A stretch of DNA of 64,000 nt from an uncultured Alphaproteobacteria bacterium (GCA_902530595.1 CACAAX010000003.1:1-64000), one strand, 5' to 3'. Positions 8,975-18,150 are shown, counted from the first letter of the stretch. Notes: generated by a model from the sequence alone, not told the origin. Numbers and translations are program-made.

Positions 8975-9340
8975 TTAATCGGTCTTAGCGTATGTTTGTG
9001 CTGCGGTTGAGTTAAATTCGAACGCTACTACTTCTTCGTCACCTACTACCCAACCATTATGACCGGGTTCAATAACATAAACGTCACCAGGCCCAAAAAC
9101 CTGTTCTGTGCCGTCATTGTGTTTAGCAGCCATTTGACCGGAAATCACTGTTCCAACGTGTTTTGCTTGACAGCTTTCTCCTCCAACCATTGGTTTGACA
9201 CATGTTTCCCAACTCCAGCCTGGCTGAAGAACGAGCTTTGCAGCTGCTATTCCCCCTAGGTCACAAACAGATACCTTTGCTTTGTCAGGTGCTCTCACTT
9301 CATCTGGATTATCAAATGATTTTTTCATTACTGTACTCAT
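8975..9340 (-). CDS. Cupin-domain protein
   Basis: A 121-residue single cupin. The two cupin motifs are seen as 'GWSWETCVKP...CQAKHVGTVISGQMAAK' (about 41-74) and 'GPGDVYVIEPGHNGWVVGDEEVVAFEF' (about 82-108). The first motif has only part of the usual metal ligands. Relatives are described as generic small cupins, with no assigned reaction. It is a lone gene, divergent from the AlkB-type hydroxylase. Function unknown. Confidence 0.75.
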   Translation of the reverse strand: MSTVMKKSFDNPDEVRAPDKAKVSVCDLGGIAAAKLVLQPGWSWETCVKPMVGGESCQAKHVGTVISGQMAAKHNDGTEQVFGPGDVYVIEPGHNGWVVGDEEVVAFEFNSTAAQTYAKTD

Positions 9341-9456
9341 CTTTGCTCCGTTTTTAGTTCAAATGTAAAACTAATAGAAATTATTCTCAAATTGAAGTAT
9401 ACCTATTATCCTTGAAATTAACCAAATACTTTTTATTTCTAAAAGGGGAGAGATAG

Positions 9457-10563
9457 ATGAATAATACTGACACGGAAAATTTCACGAGCGAAATAACGCC
9501 GGCTTTTCAGTTCGGTCTCCCCTATATTTTTGCACCGTTAATGGTGATCTCGTGGATATTCGGGGGGTGGACAATACTCCTTGTGCCTATTTTTGGGTAC
9601 GTTGTGATTACATTTTTTGATGCTTTAATAGGAAAGAAGCTAATTAAGCCCACCGAGAGTAGTGGTGGATCGGAGGACCGTTATAAATATGTTCTTTATG
9701 GTTGGATTCCCGTACAGTTCTTTTTGATCTTTGGCAGTTTATTTACAATATTTATGTTTGACCATCTCAGCGGTACGGAAGCATTTTTTCTTATGCTAGT
9801 TCAAGGCATAATATCAGGAGCAGTTGGGATTGTATTTGCACATGAGCTTATGCATCAAAAAACAAGGATTGAGAGATTTTTATCAGATCTTTTAATGGGG
9901 ATGTCGTTGTATGGTCATTTTAGAACAGAACATGTTCTCGTCCATCATCGGCACGTTGGAACGCGCAAAGACGCGGTCACTGCAAGATATGGGGAAAACT
10001 TTTATAAATTTTTTATCCGTGTTATTCCCGAATGTTTTTTGTCTTCTTGGAACACAGAAAAAGAGCTATTGCAGAAGAAAAACTTGCCTTTCTGGGATTT
10101 TCAAAATCCTTTTTTTATTTATTTTGGGCTCATGCTTTTCTTCCTATTACTAGCTATCTTAATCGGTGGAATACTCGGCGCTGTATGTTTTTTTTTACAA
10201 GCTTTAGTTGCGGTACTACATTTGGAGGTCGTAAATTACATTGAGCATTACGGTCTTGTTAGACAAAAGTTAGACAATGGAAAGTTTGAGCCTACTCGCC
10301 CGCATCATAGCTGGAATGCTAACGACCACGCGAGTAATCTTCTGCTAATTAATCTTCAAAAGCACTCTGATCACCACTCAAGACCAAACAAGAAATATCA
10401 ACATCTCCAATCATATGACGCAGGCGACGCGCCTCAGTTACCTTTTGGCTATCCTTTGATGGTGCTTATGAGTTTAATCCCACAATTTTGGATGAAAGTT
10501 ATGAATCCAAAAGTCTTGGAGTGGAGAAAACGGTTTTATCCAGAAATACAGGAATGGTCATAG
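9457..10563 (+). CDS. alkB: AlkB-type alkane 1-monooxygenase
   Basis: Integral-membrane non-haem di-iron enzyme that hydroxylates the end carbon of alkanes using electrons from rubredoxin. All four histidine motifs are present: 'HELMHQ' (about 130), 'EHVLVHHRHVG' (about 159), 'NYIEHYGL' (about 258) and 'LQKHSDHHS' (about 304). Several membrane segments lie before, between and after them. The 368-residue length is in the family range. A purine-rich AAAGGGGAGAG site precedes the ATG. No rubredoxin, rubredoxin reductase or alcohol dehydrogenase lies adjacent, so partners must be elsewhere. Xylene-monooxygenase-like substrates cannot be excluded. Confidence 0.88.
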   Translation: MNNTDTENFTSEITPAFQFGLPYIFAPLMVISWIFGGWTILLVPIFGYVVITFFDALIGKKLIKPTESSGGSEDRYKYVLYGWIPVQFFLIFGSLFTIFMFDHLSGTEAFFLMLVQGIISGAVGIVFAHELMHQKTRIERFLSDLLMGMSLYGHFRTEHVLVHHRHVGTRKDAVTARYGENFYKFFIRVIPECFLSSWNTEKELLQKKNLPFWDFQNPFFIYFGLMLFFLLLAILIGGILGAVCFFLQALVAVLHLEVVNYIEHYGLVRQKLDNGKFEPTRPHHSWNANDHASNLLLINLQKHSDHHSRPNKKYQHLQSYDAGDAPQLPFGYPLMVLMSLIPQFWMKVMNPKVLEWRKRFYPEIQEWS

Positions 10564-10572
10564 AGCCTGTAA

Positions 10573-10896
10573 TCAGGTTCCTGGAGGAGAGTAGGCACTA
10601 GCAACACTCTTCGCTGTCTTGAGAGCGCTATCTATATCAATCTCGCTGAGCGTTACGAGATCTTTGATTGCACCGCTAGCATTAACGGCAATCGCCGCGC
10701 CTAAAGCAACATCTTCAGATGGAACTTCGAAGGTGACTACGATATCGTATTGACCACGAGTGAACATCATATCTGTAAGTGTTGCGCCTGCGCTAGTCAC
10801 AACAGCTTCCATTACTTTTCTTCTTTCAGCATAACTGCTTCCAATCATACCCTTCCATGCTGACTCATTATATTTTGCTAAGGCTATTACTTTCAT
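10573..10896 (-). CDS. GYD-domain protein
   Basis: A 107-residue member of the GYD family of small ferredoxin-like alpha/beta barrel proteins. The family signature is visible as 'RGQYDIVVTFEVPSEDVALG' (about 47-66), preceded by 'ERRKVMEAVVTSAGATLTDMMFT'. No biochemical role is established for the family. It ends nine bases from the convergent alkB gene. A good ribosome site (AGGAGA) precedes the ATG. Confidence 0.82.
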   Translation of the reverse strand: MKVIALAKYNESAWKGMIGSSYAERRKVMEAVVTSAGATLTDMMFTRGQYDIVVTFEVPSEDVALGAAIAVNASGAIKDLVTLSEIDIDSALKTAKSVASAYSPPGT

Positions 10897-10960
10897 TTTT
10901 ATCTCCTACATTATTTTCAGTTTTAATATACCACCTATAGATTAAAATCTTAATACTTAT

Positions 10961-11665
10961 TCACAGTTCCCAATTAATACAGGAAAGACCATTGCCATCT
11001 AAATATTCGTTTGTTTTTGAAAATGGTTTTGAATCAAAAAATCCATTTGCAGCTGAATATGGTGAAGGGTGAGCACTTTTTATAATTAGATTTGCATCTC
11101 CGTTTAAAAAGGTCCCTTTTTCCTGGGCCTTTTTTCCCCATAAAATATAAACCAAATTTCTTTTTTCTTCATTTAATAAAGAAAGTACTTTGTCAGTAAA
11201 GATTTCCCAGCCCTTACTCTGATGGGATGCTGGTTTACTCTTTTCAACGGTCAATACAGTATTTAACAGCAAAACACCTTCTTTCGCCCACTTTTCAAGG
11301 CTTCCTGACTTAGGTCGGGCTAAGCCGATATCTGATTTTAACTCTTTAAAGATATTTTCTAGAGATGGGGGCGGTTGAACACCATCTTTTACGGAGAAAC
11401 TTAGACCATGTGCTTGTCCCCTCCCATGGTAGGGGTCTTGCCCCAAAATTACGGCCTTTACCTTTTCAAATGGAGTAAAGTTAAACGCTGAAAAGATTTC
11501 TGATCCTATTGGAAAAATTTCCTTTCCCACCTTTTTTTCCGTCTTCAAGAAATCACTTAACTGTCGCATGTAAGGTTTTTTGAACTCATCAATCAGCCGC
11601 TTTCTCCAGCTTTCTTCAATTTTGATAATAGACAATTTATGTTCCTTGCTAAAACTGATATGCAA
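10961..11665 (-). CDS. ung: Uracil-DNA glycosylase, family 1
   Basis: Removes uracil from DNA, the first step of base excision repair after cytosine deamination. The catalytic 'GQDPYHGRGQAHGLSFSV' motif (about 73-90, Asp and His of the water-activating loop) and the minor-groove intercalation loop 'HPSPYSA' near residue 199 are both intact. 'LLLNTVLTVEKSKPASH' is the uracil-binding region. Length 234 is normal. The gene stands alone between convergent and divergent neighbours. Confidence 0.96.
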   Translation of the reverse strand: MHISFSKEHKLSIIKIEESWRKRLIDEFKKPYMRQLSDFLKTEKKVGKEIFPIGSEIFSAFNFTPFEKVKAVILGQDPYHGRGQAHGLSFSVKDGVQPPPSLENIFKELKSDIGLARPKSGSLEKWAKEGVLLLNTVLTVEKSKPASHQSKGWEIFTDKVLSLLNEEKRNLVYILWGKKAQEKGTFLNGDANLIIKSAHPSPYSAANGFFDSKPFSKTNEYLDGNGLSCINWEL

Positions 11666-11718
11666 TTATTAATGTAATAGTTTAGTATAAAAAAAGGTCA
11701 AAAGGATACCCTATTTTA

Positions 11719-12999
11719 ATGATTGAAAAAGAGCTTTCCGAGAGAATAAACATTGAAGTTGATAAACTTTTTGATGATCAAATAAGGTTCACTCAAAAGT
11801 TAACTAGATTTCCTTCTTTACGTGGCCAAGAGCATACAGCTCAAGATTTTCTCTTTGATAAATTGACAAAGCGGAATTATGTACTTGATAGGTGGACGGT
11901 GAATGTGGAAGACATTAAAGATCACCCAGGATTTTCACCAGTAAAGGTAGATTATTCAAATGCAATAAATATAGTTGCTACCCATAGGCCCAAAACAGAG
12001 ATAGGCAGATCTCTTATACTTAATGGCCATATTGATGTGGTTCCGGAGGGACCTTACGAAATGTGGTCACGCAACCCCTTTGACCCAGCAATTGAGGGCG
12101 ATTGGATGTATGGTAGGGGAGGGGCAGATATGAAAGCGGGCATTGTTGCAAACATATTTGCTATGGATGCCATAAGAAACTTAGGTTTCCAACCAGCTGC
12201 ACGTGTTCATATTCAGTCAGTAGTAGAGGAAGAATGCACAGGAAATGGTGCACTAGCATGTTTGGTTAGAGGATATAATGCCGAAGCTGCAATTATTCCA
12301 GAACCTGTAGATGATAAATTGGTTAGAGGAAATGTTGGTGTCCTTTGGTTTAAGGTAAGTGTAAAAGGTTTGCCGGTACATGTAAGAGAAGCGGGCTCTG
12401 GTCAAAATGCAATTGAAGCATGCTTTCCCATAATAAAAGCACTAAGAAAACTTGAGGAGGCGTGGAATGCAGAAAAGACAAATTTTAAATATTATAAAGA
12501 TACTGAACAACCCATAAATTTTAATGTTGGAAAAATAAAGGGAGGTGACTGGGCTTCCTCTGTCCCATCTTGGTGTGAGTTTGACTGTCGTATTGCAATT
12601 TTTCCTGATTGGGATCCAAAAGAGAAATCATTAGAAATAGAAAAATGTATTAGAGAAGCTTCACTGAATGATGTCTTTCTCTCAAATAATCCACCTCAAA
12701 TTGAGTGGAATGGATTTTTTGCTAAAGGATATGTTTTAGAAGAAGGTACGGACGCTGAGAAAGTATTAGGTGAAGCACATTTTCTTGCTTACGAAGGAGA
12801 TATGAAGAGCTTTATTAGTCCTGCATACCTAGACGCTAGGGTATTTATGGTATATGGGGATTGCCCCTGTCTAGTATATGGGCCATATTCAGAAAACATT
12901 CATGGTTTCGATGAAAGAGTAAGCTTGAGTTCCGTTAGGAAAATAACAAAGACAATAGCTTTATTCATAGCCGACTGGTGTAAACTGGAAAAGATTTAG
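11719..12999 (+). CDS. M20 metallopeptidase, ArgE/DapE family
   Basis: Zinc-dependent amidohydrolase of the ArgE/DapE/acetylornithine deacetylase type. First metal site: 'LNGHIDVVPEG' near residue 106, followed by 'GRGGADMKAG' near 137, which supplies the bridging aspartate; the catalytic Glu pair is in 'VVEEECTGNG' near 170. A dimerisation domain follows and a C-terminal histidine lies in 'ENIHGFDERV'. The 426 residues match the generic ArgE/DapE family annotated as deacylase. The context gives no lysine or arginine pathway genes, so the substrate (an N-acyl amino acid) is uncertain. Confidence 0.87.
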   Translation: MIEKELSERINIEVDKLFDDQIRFTQKLTRFPSLRGQEHTAQDFLFDKLTKRNYVLDRWTVNVEDIKDHPGFSPVKVDYSNAINIVATHRPKTEIGRSLILNGHIDVVPEGPYEMWSRNPFDPAIEGDWMYGRGGADMKAGIVANIFAMDAIRNLGFQPAARVHIQSVVEEECTGNGALACLVRGYNAEAAIIPEPVDDKLVRGNVGVLWFKVSVKGLPVHVREAGSGQNAIEACFPIIKALRKLEEAWNAEKTNFKYYKDTEQPINFNVGKIKGGDWASSVPSWCEFDCRIAIFPDWDPKEKSLEIEKCIREASLNDVFLSNNPPQIEWNGFFAKGYVLEEGTDAEKVLGEAHFLAYEGDMKSFISPAYLDARVFMVYGDCPCLVYGPYSENIHGFDERVSLSSVRKITKTIALFIADWCKLEKI

Positions 13000-13027
13000 T
13001 TTTAAAAAATCTTTAAACTCCTATCTA

Positions 13028-13726
13028 CTAATCTGGAATCATGCCCGTTGGTACCGCTTTACCTTTAATAATTAGCTTTGGCTCTTCTTTAATTCCAACT
13101 AGTTCGGGCCGGCTATTCAGATATTCGGATACGCCACTAAGATTTTCTATTGCATTAAAAAAGCTCACTATTTTGGGCCAATCATCGAAGATGGTGGGCT
13201 CAAGAACTCGAATCATTGATAATTGATGGTATACCCCGAAATCACAGTATGAAGGATTCTCTCCCAGAAAAAATGGGCCTCTTTTATCGCTTTCTAAATA
13301 TTTATTGAAATAAAATATCTTTGGCTCAAAACTGGATAAAATTGTTTTCTTGAGAGATTCATATTCCTCTCCGGTCTTAAAGTTTATTGTCGCGTTGAGG
13401 GGTTGGAATAGCTCTTGGCTCGACTCAAATATAGCGTCAGCTATTGCCCGGTCTTCCTCATTCGTAGGAAGGGTATTCGCTAATTTAGCTGTATATCGCA
13501 TTATTGAGCCACTTTGCCAAATTGTGGTTTGGTTATCTACAATAAGAACAGGTAGCTGACCAAACCCAATTTCTTTTTTCATTTCCGGCCAAGATTTCTC
13601 AAAATATTCCCACGCCATATAGTAGGTGTAGGGAACGTTGCCATAGCATAATTGCATTTGTATAGCTTCTGTAAACGCGCGCATTTTAAAATACACGAGA
13701 TCCAGTTTCGGGAAAGTTTTCTCCAT
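13028..13726 (-). CDS. Glutathione S-transferase, sigma-like
   Basis: Cytosolic GST with an N-terminal thioredoxin domain and a helical C-terminal domain. The glutathione-binding segments are seen as 'FGQLPVLIV' and 'QSGSIMRYTAK' (about 58-80), and the helical domain contains 'YCDFGVYHQLSMI' near residue 165. I chose the ATG at 13726 because a TTAGGAAA ribosome site lies about eight bases upstream and the protein then opens directly on the first beta strand 'LDLVYFKMR'; a frame extension to 13759 adds eleven unsupported residues. Substrate unknown. Confidence 0.85.
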   Translation of the reverse strand: MEKTFPKLDLVYFKMRAFTEAIQMQLCYGNVPYTYYMAWEYFEKSWPEMKKEIGFGQLPVLIVDNQTTIWQSGSIMRYTAKLANTLPTNEEDRAIADAIFESSQELFQPLNATINFKTGEEYESLKKTILSSFEPKIFYFNKYLESDKRGPFFLGENPSYCDFGVYHQLSMIRVLEPTIFDDWPKIVSFFNAIENLSGVSEYLNSRPELVGIKEEPKLIIKGKAVPTGMIPD

Positions 13727-13839
13727 GGTGTTTCCTAATTTTACGTACAACGCAAACAACGAATGAAGCTGTTGCGTTACTAATCAAGTTAATTTAATCA
13801 TTAGGACTATATCATAAATCATCTGAGGATTGGCCCTAT

Positions 13840-14253
13840 TTGTTAATAAAAATTATCTTTTCAGCTATTGAAGCGGTTCTTCTTTTTTTAGGAATATTTT
13901 CTCCATTTGCAAGGATGCAAGAATTCTGGATTTTTAAGGAGGAGTTTTCAATTCATAGTTTAATTATTGCTCTATTTGACCAACAAAATTTCTTGCTTGG
14001 TGGAACAATTTTGGTGTTTGGTGTTTTGATCCCTCTAATGAGGCTATTTACGAATTTCGTGCCAATTACTAGATTGAAAAATTTAAATTTGCATAAATTG
14101 GCTATGGTTGACATATTCCTAATAAGCTTTCTTCTCTTTTCCTCACAATTGTCCTATTTCTTTGAGGTCAGTCTACTAAAAGGGTTTTATTTTTTGTTTG
14201 CAGCATTGGTTTTAAGTTACATAAATCACTGGACTATGAAGAGCATGAAATAA
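13840..14253 (+). CDS. PqiA-like inner-membrane protein, single module
   Basis: A 137-residue protein with about four membrane segments. The block 'NLHKLAMVDIFLISFLLFSSQLSYFFEVSLLKGFYFLFAALVLSYI' resembles the 'W-S-M-x-D-V-F' and following helices of one PqiA (paraquat-inducible protein A) half, with His-Lys-Leu-Ala-Met-Val-Asp in place of the usual sequence. Canonical PqiA has two such modules and cytoplasmic zinc-binding Cys pairs; neither a second module nor Cys pairs are present here. The start is TTG with a GAGG site upstream; an internal start is possible. The stop overlaps the next start (TAATG). Assignment is tentative. Confidence 0.6.
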   Translation: MLIKIIFSAIEAVLLFLGIFSPFARMQEFWIFKEEFSIHSLIIALFDQQNFLLGGTILVFGVLIPLMRLFTNFVPITRLKNLNLHKLAMVDIFLISFLLFSSQLSYFFEVSLLKGFYFLFAALVLSYINHWTMKSMK

Positions 14254-14654
14254 TGTCAGAAAATGAATTACTTATTGAAAGAGAAAAATTACTTGGTCGA
14301 TTGGTAGAAATAAACTGGTATTTTATGGCAAAAAAATATTTAACAACCATTGCCAAAAGAAAAAAATTTTTAACGATTTTGGAGAAACAAATCACCCAAG
14401 AAGCAAATGCTTCAAATGTCATTTTTGTAGAAGAGGATGGAGATGTGTATATTTGCATGATATTCAGGGCTAAAAGTATCGTTAAAAGAGTGGTAATCGA
14501 TGTCTTGGATGAAAACCGAAAACCCATTCAGCCAAATTTGCAAGCAGGAAATGTCTACATTTATGGAGCTTCTGGAACTATTTTTCAACCAAAAGTCAAA
14601 AATGGTCATCTAGATATTATTGATAGTGAAAAATATGGTGATTTTGATGCTTAG
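14253..14654 (+). CDS. Hypothetical protein coupled to the PqiA-like gene
   Basis: I do not recognise this 133-residue protein. The first half is helical and highly charged (Lys/Glu-rich, about 1-45); the second half is predicted beta-rich ('ASNVIFVEEDGDVYICMIF', then 'VIDVLDENRKPI', 'NVYIYGASGTIF'). It has no signal peptide or membrane segment. Its ATG overlaps the stop of the upstream PqiA-like gene (TAATG), which suggests the two are translated together and may act together at the membrane. It ends 35 bases before the convergent lipid kinase gene. Confidence 0.65.
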   Translation: MSENELLIEREKLLGRLVEINWYFMAKKYLTTIAKRKKFLTILEKQITQEANASNVIFVEEDGDVYICMIFRAKSIVKRVVIDVLDENRKPIQPNLQAGNVYIYGASGTIFQPKVKNGHLDIIDSEKYGDFDA

Positions 14655-14689
14655 TATAATATTAATACTATCCTATTGAGATATTCACA

Positions 14690-15574
14690 TTAATGGGCGA
14701 TTTTTAGTGCCTTTTTACCTAAATGAATTGTTACAGGTAATTCCCCTAAGTATTCTCCATCTCCAGAGACAATCGAGCTCCACTTACCTGAGTTGAGACT
14801 TTCTATTTTTACGCTCCGCACGTGAGTATTTGTCACTGCATGATGGAATATATGCCTTCCAGAGAAGACCATAATTAATAATTTTACGGCTTGAAGTCGA
14901 CTAAGTTTGTTTGCAAACAATAAGTTCAATTTGTCTCGGAACTTTTTTGCATCGGGAGCAATATACATCCCACCGCCGGTATATTCTGAAGCAGCCCCTG
15001 CTAATATAAGGTTGTCCATCTCCATTTTTTGGGAATAAGTGGTAACAACATATTTATGTGATTTTAAGTTAATGAAGCTTATCAATGCAGCGGATGCATA
15101 TAATAGTGGCCCTTTAAGCACAGGAATCTGTGAAGCACGAAATGAAGCCTCACTTAATAGTCCAACCCCAGCATTCGTAAGCGAGATACGGTTATTATCC
15201 GAAAATACAACGTTTAAATATCTAACTGACTTAAAGTTGCGACCCCTTATTGCATCAATAGCCTTTTCCAGTGTGTCGATATCAAGAGATCTAGCAAAGT
15301 CATTGCCTCTTCCAAACGGAAGAAGGGCCATATTACAAGCGTAATCTATTGCTTTTTGGGCAATTATATTAATAAAGCCATCACCTCCACAGGCAACGAC
15401 TAAATATTTCTTCAACATAAACTCCTGAGCCTTTTTACCAGCATCTTCTAAGGACTGTGAAAAAATTATTTCTGGTTTGGTGCTTGGATGTATATTTTCA
15501 ATTACGCGGATTTTTTTTTTCTTAGATAGCTTTCCTGATATTGGATTCACTATGTAAACAATATTTTCTTTCAT
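14690..15574 (-). CDS. Diacylglycerol kinase-family lipid kinase
   Basis: Member of the DAGK catalytic (YegS/DgkB-like) family, which phosphorylates lipids with ATP. The nucleotide site is clear: 'NPISGKLSKKKK' (about 11-22), 'VVACGGDGFINIIAQ' (GGDG near 63-66) and 'LPFGRGNDFARSL' (about 83-95). The C-terminal half is the beta-sandwich domain, ending with 'VSGDGEYLGELPVTIHL'. Length 294 is normal. The lipid substrate (diacylglycerol, phosphatidylglycerol or sphingoid base) cannot be read from sequence. The gene is divergent from the transporter that follows. Confidence 0.88.
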   Translation of the reverse strand: MKENIVYIVNPISGKLSKKKKIRVIENIHPSTKPEIIFSQSLEDAGKKAQEFMLKKYLVVACGGDGFINIIAQKAIDYACNMALLPFGRGNDFARSLDIDTLEKAIDAIRGRNFKSVRYLNVVFSDNNRISLTNAGVGLLSEASFRASQIPVLKGPLLYASAALISFINLKSHKYVVTTYSQKMEMDNLILAGAASEYTGGGMYIAPDAKKFRDKLNLLFANKLSRLQAVKLLIMVFSGRHIFHHAVTNTHVRSVKIESLNSGKWSSIVSGDGEYLGELPVTIHLGKKALKIAH

Positions 15575-15701
15575 GGGTTCTCAGAAGTATAACTTTAACT
15601 GGTACAGTGTAGAGTTTAAAAAGAGCGATCGTAAACAACAAACAATTATACAAACCGCAATTTGTACTTTACTAGTAGTTAAACTAGCCACCAAAATTAT
15701 A

Positions 15702-16589
15702 ATGATTAAGTTACTTAATAAGCGATGGAATGGAATAGCAATTGTATTATTGTCGTCATTCTTTTTTGCCTTCGTTCCGACGTCGGCAAAAATTGCTTTG
15801 GATAGTGGCGTATCTCTAATGGTTTTGCTAATGTCTAGATGTCTAATAGGTTTGATAATTCTAGCTCCTTTGACATACGTTCTGCGGGAACCCATTTTTG
15901 TAGATAGAGGCAATATCCCTACTTTGATATTTGTCAGTATCATTTCAGTTTGCTTAATCGCATCGACCTACCACGCTATCGAGTACATTAGTATCGCTCT
16001 TGTTTTAATGATCATTTATCTATTTCCCATCGGGGTAGCACTAATTACAACTTTTAAAGGAGAGGAACATTTATCACGAACTCAATGGTTTAGTATCATA
16101 GGTGTTCTATTAGGTCTTAGCATCCTAATTTTAGATGAATCATCAGAGACGAGTTTCTACGGTATATTTATCAGTGTTATAGGCCTCTTATTATTTATCG
16201 CATTTATATACTTCACGGGGAAGTTAGTGAATGAGATAGGCTCTGTTACGATAAACTTACAGTTGAGTTTTTTCAGTGTGATTGTGTTAATAATATATAT
16301 CTTATTTGTACCTGTGGATCTTTCGTTTCCTACCAATAACTATGGTTGGCTAGGTATACTAGGTAATGGTATATTTTATGTATTAAGTTACGTTCTTTTT
16401 TTTATTGGCTCTAAGGCTATCGGTATCACAACCGCCTCTGTTTTAGCTTTAACAGAGCCTCTTTTTGCAACGATTATAGCACTTTTAATTCTTAGCCAGT
16501 ATTTGTCGTTACAGGAATTCTCTGGTTTTATTGTAACGCTATGTTTTCTGTCTTTATTCTTGATATTTGCACACAAAGAAGACGGATAA
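15702..16589 (+). CDS. DMT-superfamily (EamA) transporter
   Basis: A ten-helix inner-membrane exporter or importer of the drug/metabolite transporter superfamily, with two EamA repeats. The first helix is 'GIAIVLLSSFFFAFVPTSAKIA' and the second repeat ends with 'ALTEPLFATIIALLILSQYLSLQEF', a highly typical EamA segment. I place the start at the ATG 15702, just before the first helix; the frame stays open to 15573, but that extension overlaps the lipid kinase start and adds about 43 residues not expected in the family. Substrate unknown. The 3' end may overlap the start region of the COQ9-like gene. Confidence 0.85.
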   Translation: MIKLLNKRWNGIAIVLLSSFFFAFVPTSAKIALDSGVSLMVLLMSRCLIGLIILAPLTYVLREPIFVDRGNIPTLIFVSIISVCLIASTYHAIEYISIALVLMIIYLFPIGVALITTFKGEEHLSRTQWFSIIGVLLGLSILILDESSETSFYGIFISVIGLLLFIAFIYFTGKLVNEIGSVTINLQLSFFSVIVLIIYILFVPVDLSFPTNNYGWLGILGNGIFYVLSYVLFFIGSKAIGITTASVLALTEPLFATIIALLILSQYLSLQEFSGFIVTLCFLSLFLIFAHKEDG

Positions 16590-16668
16590 AAAATTATTTT
16601 TAATTCAGCCAGAGAGAATTAAGTTATATTGTAATCAACTACTAGAAATCCTAATTTACGCACACATT

Positions 16669-17313
16669 GTGGAAAATAGTCTTAAAAAAAATTTAATGAT
16701 GAAAATGCTCGACCAAGTTCCAAGCCTCGGGTGGACATGGAATGCTTTACATGAAGCCGCAAAAACTGCCGAAAAAGCAAAAAATTCCAATAAAAAAGAA
16801 CTACAGACTCTTTTTGACAATAAAATTTCAAATATCATCAGTACATTCAATGATAAATTAGATGAGGATATGTATCTAATATTTAATGCCGAAAACAATA
16901 AAGATCTGGGAACCACTGATACTGTAAAGACGCTTATTTTATCGAGGTTAAAAGCATCTGAAAATTACAAGAGTATCATCAAAACGTCCTTGTTTTTTAT
17001 GGCGCAGCCAAGAAATGCCTATGATGCATTTACCCAAGTAATGAAAACATCTAATAAAATTTGGGAAATAGCAGGCGACACATCAAGCGGGGGAACATTT
17101 TACTCAAAAAGACTTATTTTGTCCGGAGTATATTCTTCGACTATAGCGCACTGGCTTGCAAAGGAGAACCGAACTATTGGAGAGTCGGAGTTTTTTTTGG
17201 ACCGACGGCTTGATGACGTCAAAAATATTGGGAAAATTTCTAAACAGTCGGTTGAGGTATTTGAGAAAACTAAACGTGAGCTAGGATCAATTCTTACAAA
17301 AAAGAAGAGATGA
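16669..17313 (+). CDS. COQ9-family ubiquinone biosynthesis protein
   Basis: COQ9 is a TetR-fold lipid-binding protein that helps COQ7-type hydroxylation of ubiquinone precursors in alphaproteobacteria and mitochondria. The family end is well conserved here: 'WEIAGDTSSGGTFYSKRLILSGVYSSTIAHWL' matches the COQ9 pattern 'W..aGD.s.d..fYtKRa.L.gVy..T...wl', followed by 'FFLDRRLDDV'. The N-terminal 'MLDQVPSLGWTWNALHEAA' matches the family opening. I chose GTG 16669 because it gives the usual short lead before that motif; the frame is open back to a TTG at 16567, and ATG 16696 is another option. No clear ribosome site helps. The gene follows the DMT transporter. Confidence 0.8.
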   Translation: MENSLKKNLMMKMLDQVPSLGWTWNALHEAAKTAEKAKNSNKKELQTLFDNKISNIISTFNDKLDEDMYLIFNAENNKDLGTTDTVKTLILSRLKASENYKSIIKTSLFFMAQPRNAYDAFTQVMKTSNKIWEIAGDTSSGGTFYSKRLILSGVYSSTIAHWLAKENRTIGESEFFLDRRLDDVKNIGKISKQSVEVFEKTKRELGSILTKKKR

Positions 17314-17356
17314 GACCTAGTTCGCAACCAAAAAATTAAAGTCATGTAGAAAATAA

Positions 17357-18139
17357 ATGAGCGAAAAAATCAGAATATTCTCTTACCTACCAAATCCAAG
17401 GGTATGGAAGTCTCTAATCACTGGAAGACTTGGTCGTGTAAAAGTAAAGGTCTTAGGTGATAAACCAAAATTTTTAGAAAATTGGTTATGGGACTTTGAT
17501 GCCGAGAAGCTAAGTAATTTAGAACTCGATGACATAAAGCACTTTGAAAGACAGGGTAAAAGAGGTTTTAAGGGTAGTCTCTACAAAACGGATAGCTTTC
17601 TTGAAAAGCATCCATTTGGTACGGTGCCCGCTGGTTTCAATAACGATGGGTCAATAGGTATCTTTGAGTCGAATAGTATAATGCGCGCAGTGGCTCGTAG
17701 TTCAAATATTTCATCACTTTATGGAGATAATGATCCCTATTTACAATCCCGAATAGACAGTTTTCTTGATGCAAATCTCGTCTTTTCAAGAGAATTTCAG
17801 GTATATGTTTTGGAATTGAAGTCATTAAATGATCAGTTCTATAACAGAATGAAAGCAGCTTATTCATTCTATATGGCAGGTATAGAAAATGCTCTCTCGA
17901 CAGAAAAGTTCATCTCTGGGTCATATTTGACAATAGCTGATATCTCATTTGTATGTGATGTTGCTCAATTTTTAAGAGAAAGAGATCGAAAGTATGTCAT
18001 TAATGAGCAGGGATATGAGATTATATCAAAGAATTTTGAGTACGATTTTCCTAAATCATGTAAACACTTGTTGAAGTTATATAATACGGTAGCGTTTCAA
18101 GAATTCATGAAAGGCTATCTCGATGGGATACTTTATTGA
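17357..18139 (+). CDS. Glutathione S-transferase-like protein
   Basis: A 260-residue GST-fold protein. The N-terminal half has 'IRIFSYLPNPRVWKSLI' as a first strand and helix, 'FGTVPAGFNNDGSIGIFESNSIMRAVA' (about 92-118) as the glutathione-binding cis-Pro and ESxAI-like region, and the C-terminal helical part includes 'YLTIADISFVCDVAQFL'. This resembles the GST/EF1B-gamma-like group. It is 60-odd residues longer than a minimal GST because of an insertion after the first helix (about 28-80). Enzymatic function is not established. It converges on the MFS gene. Confidence 0.72.
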   Translation: MSEKIRIFSYLPNPRVWKSLITGRLGRVKVKVLGDKPKFLENWLWDFDAEKLSNLELDDIKHFERQGKRGFKGSLYKTDSFLEKHPFGTVPAGFNNDGSIGIFESNSIMRAVARSSNISSLYGDNDPYLQSRIDSFLDANLVFSREFQVYVLELKSLNDQFYNRMKAAYSFYMAGIENALSTEKFISGSYLTIADISFVCDVAQFLRERDRKYVINEQGYEIISKNFEYDFPKSCKHLLKLYNTVAFQEFMKGYLDGILY

Positions 18140-18150
18140 CAATTTTCGGA

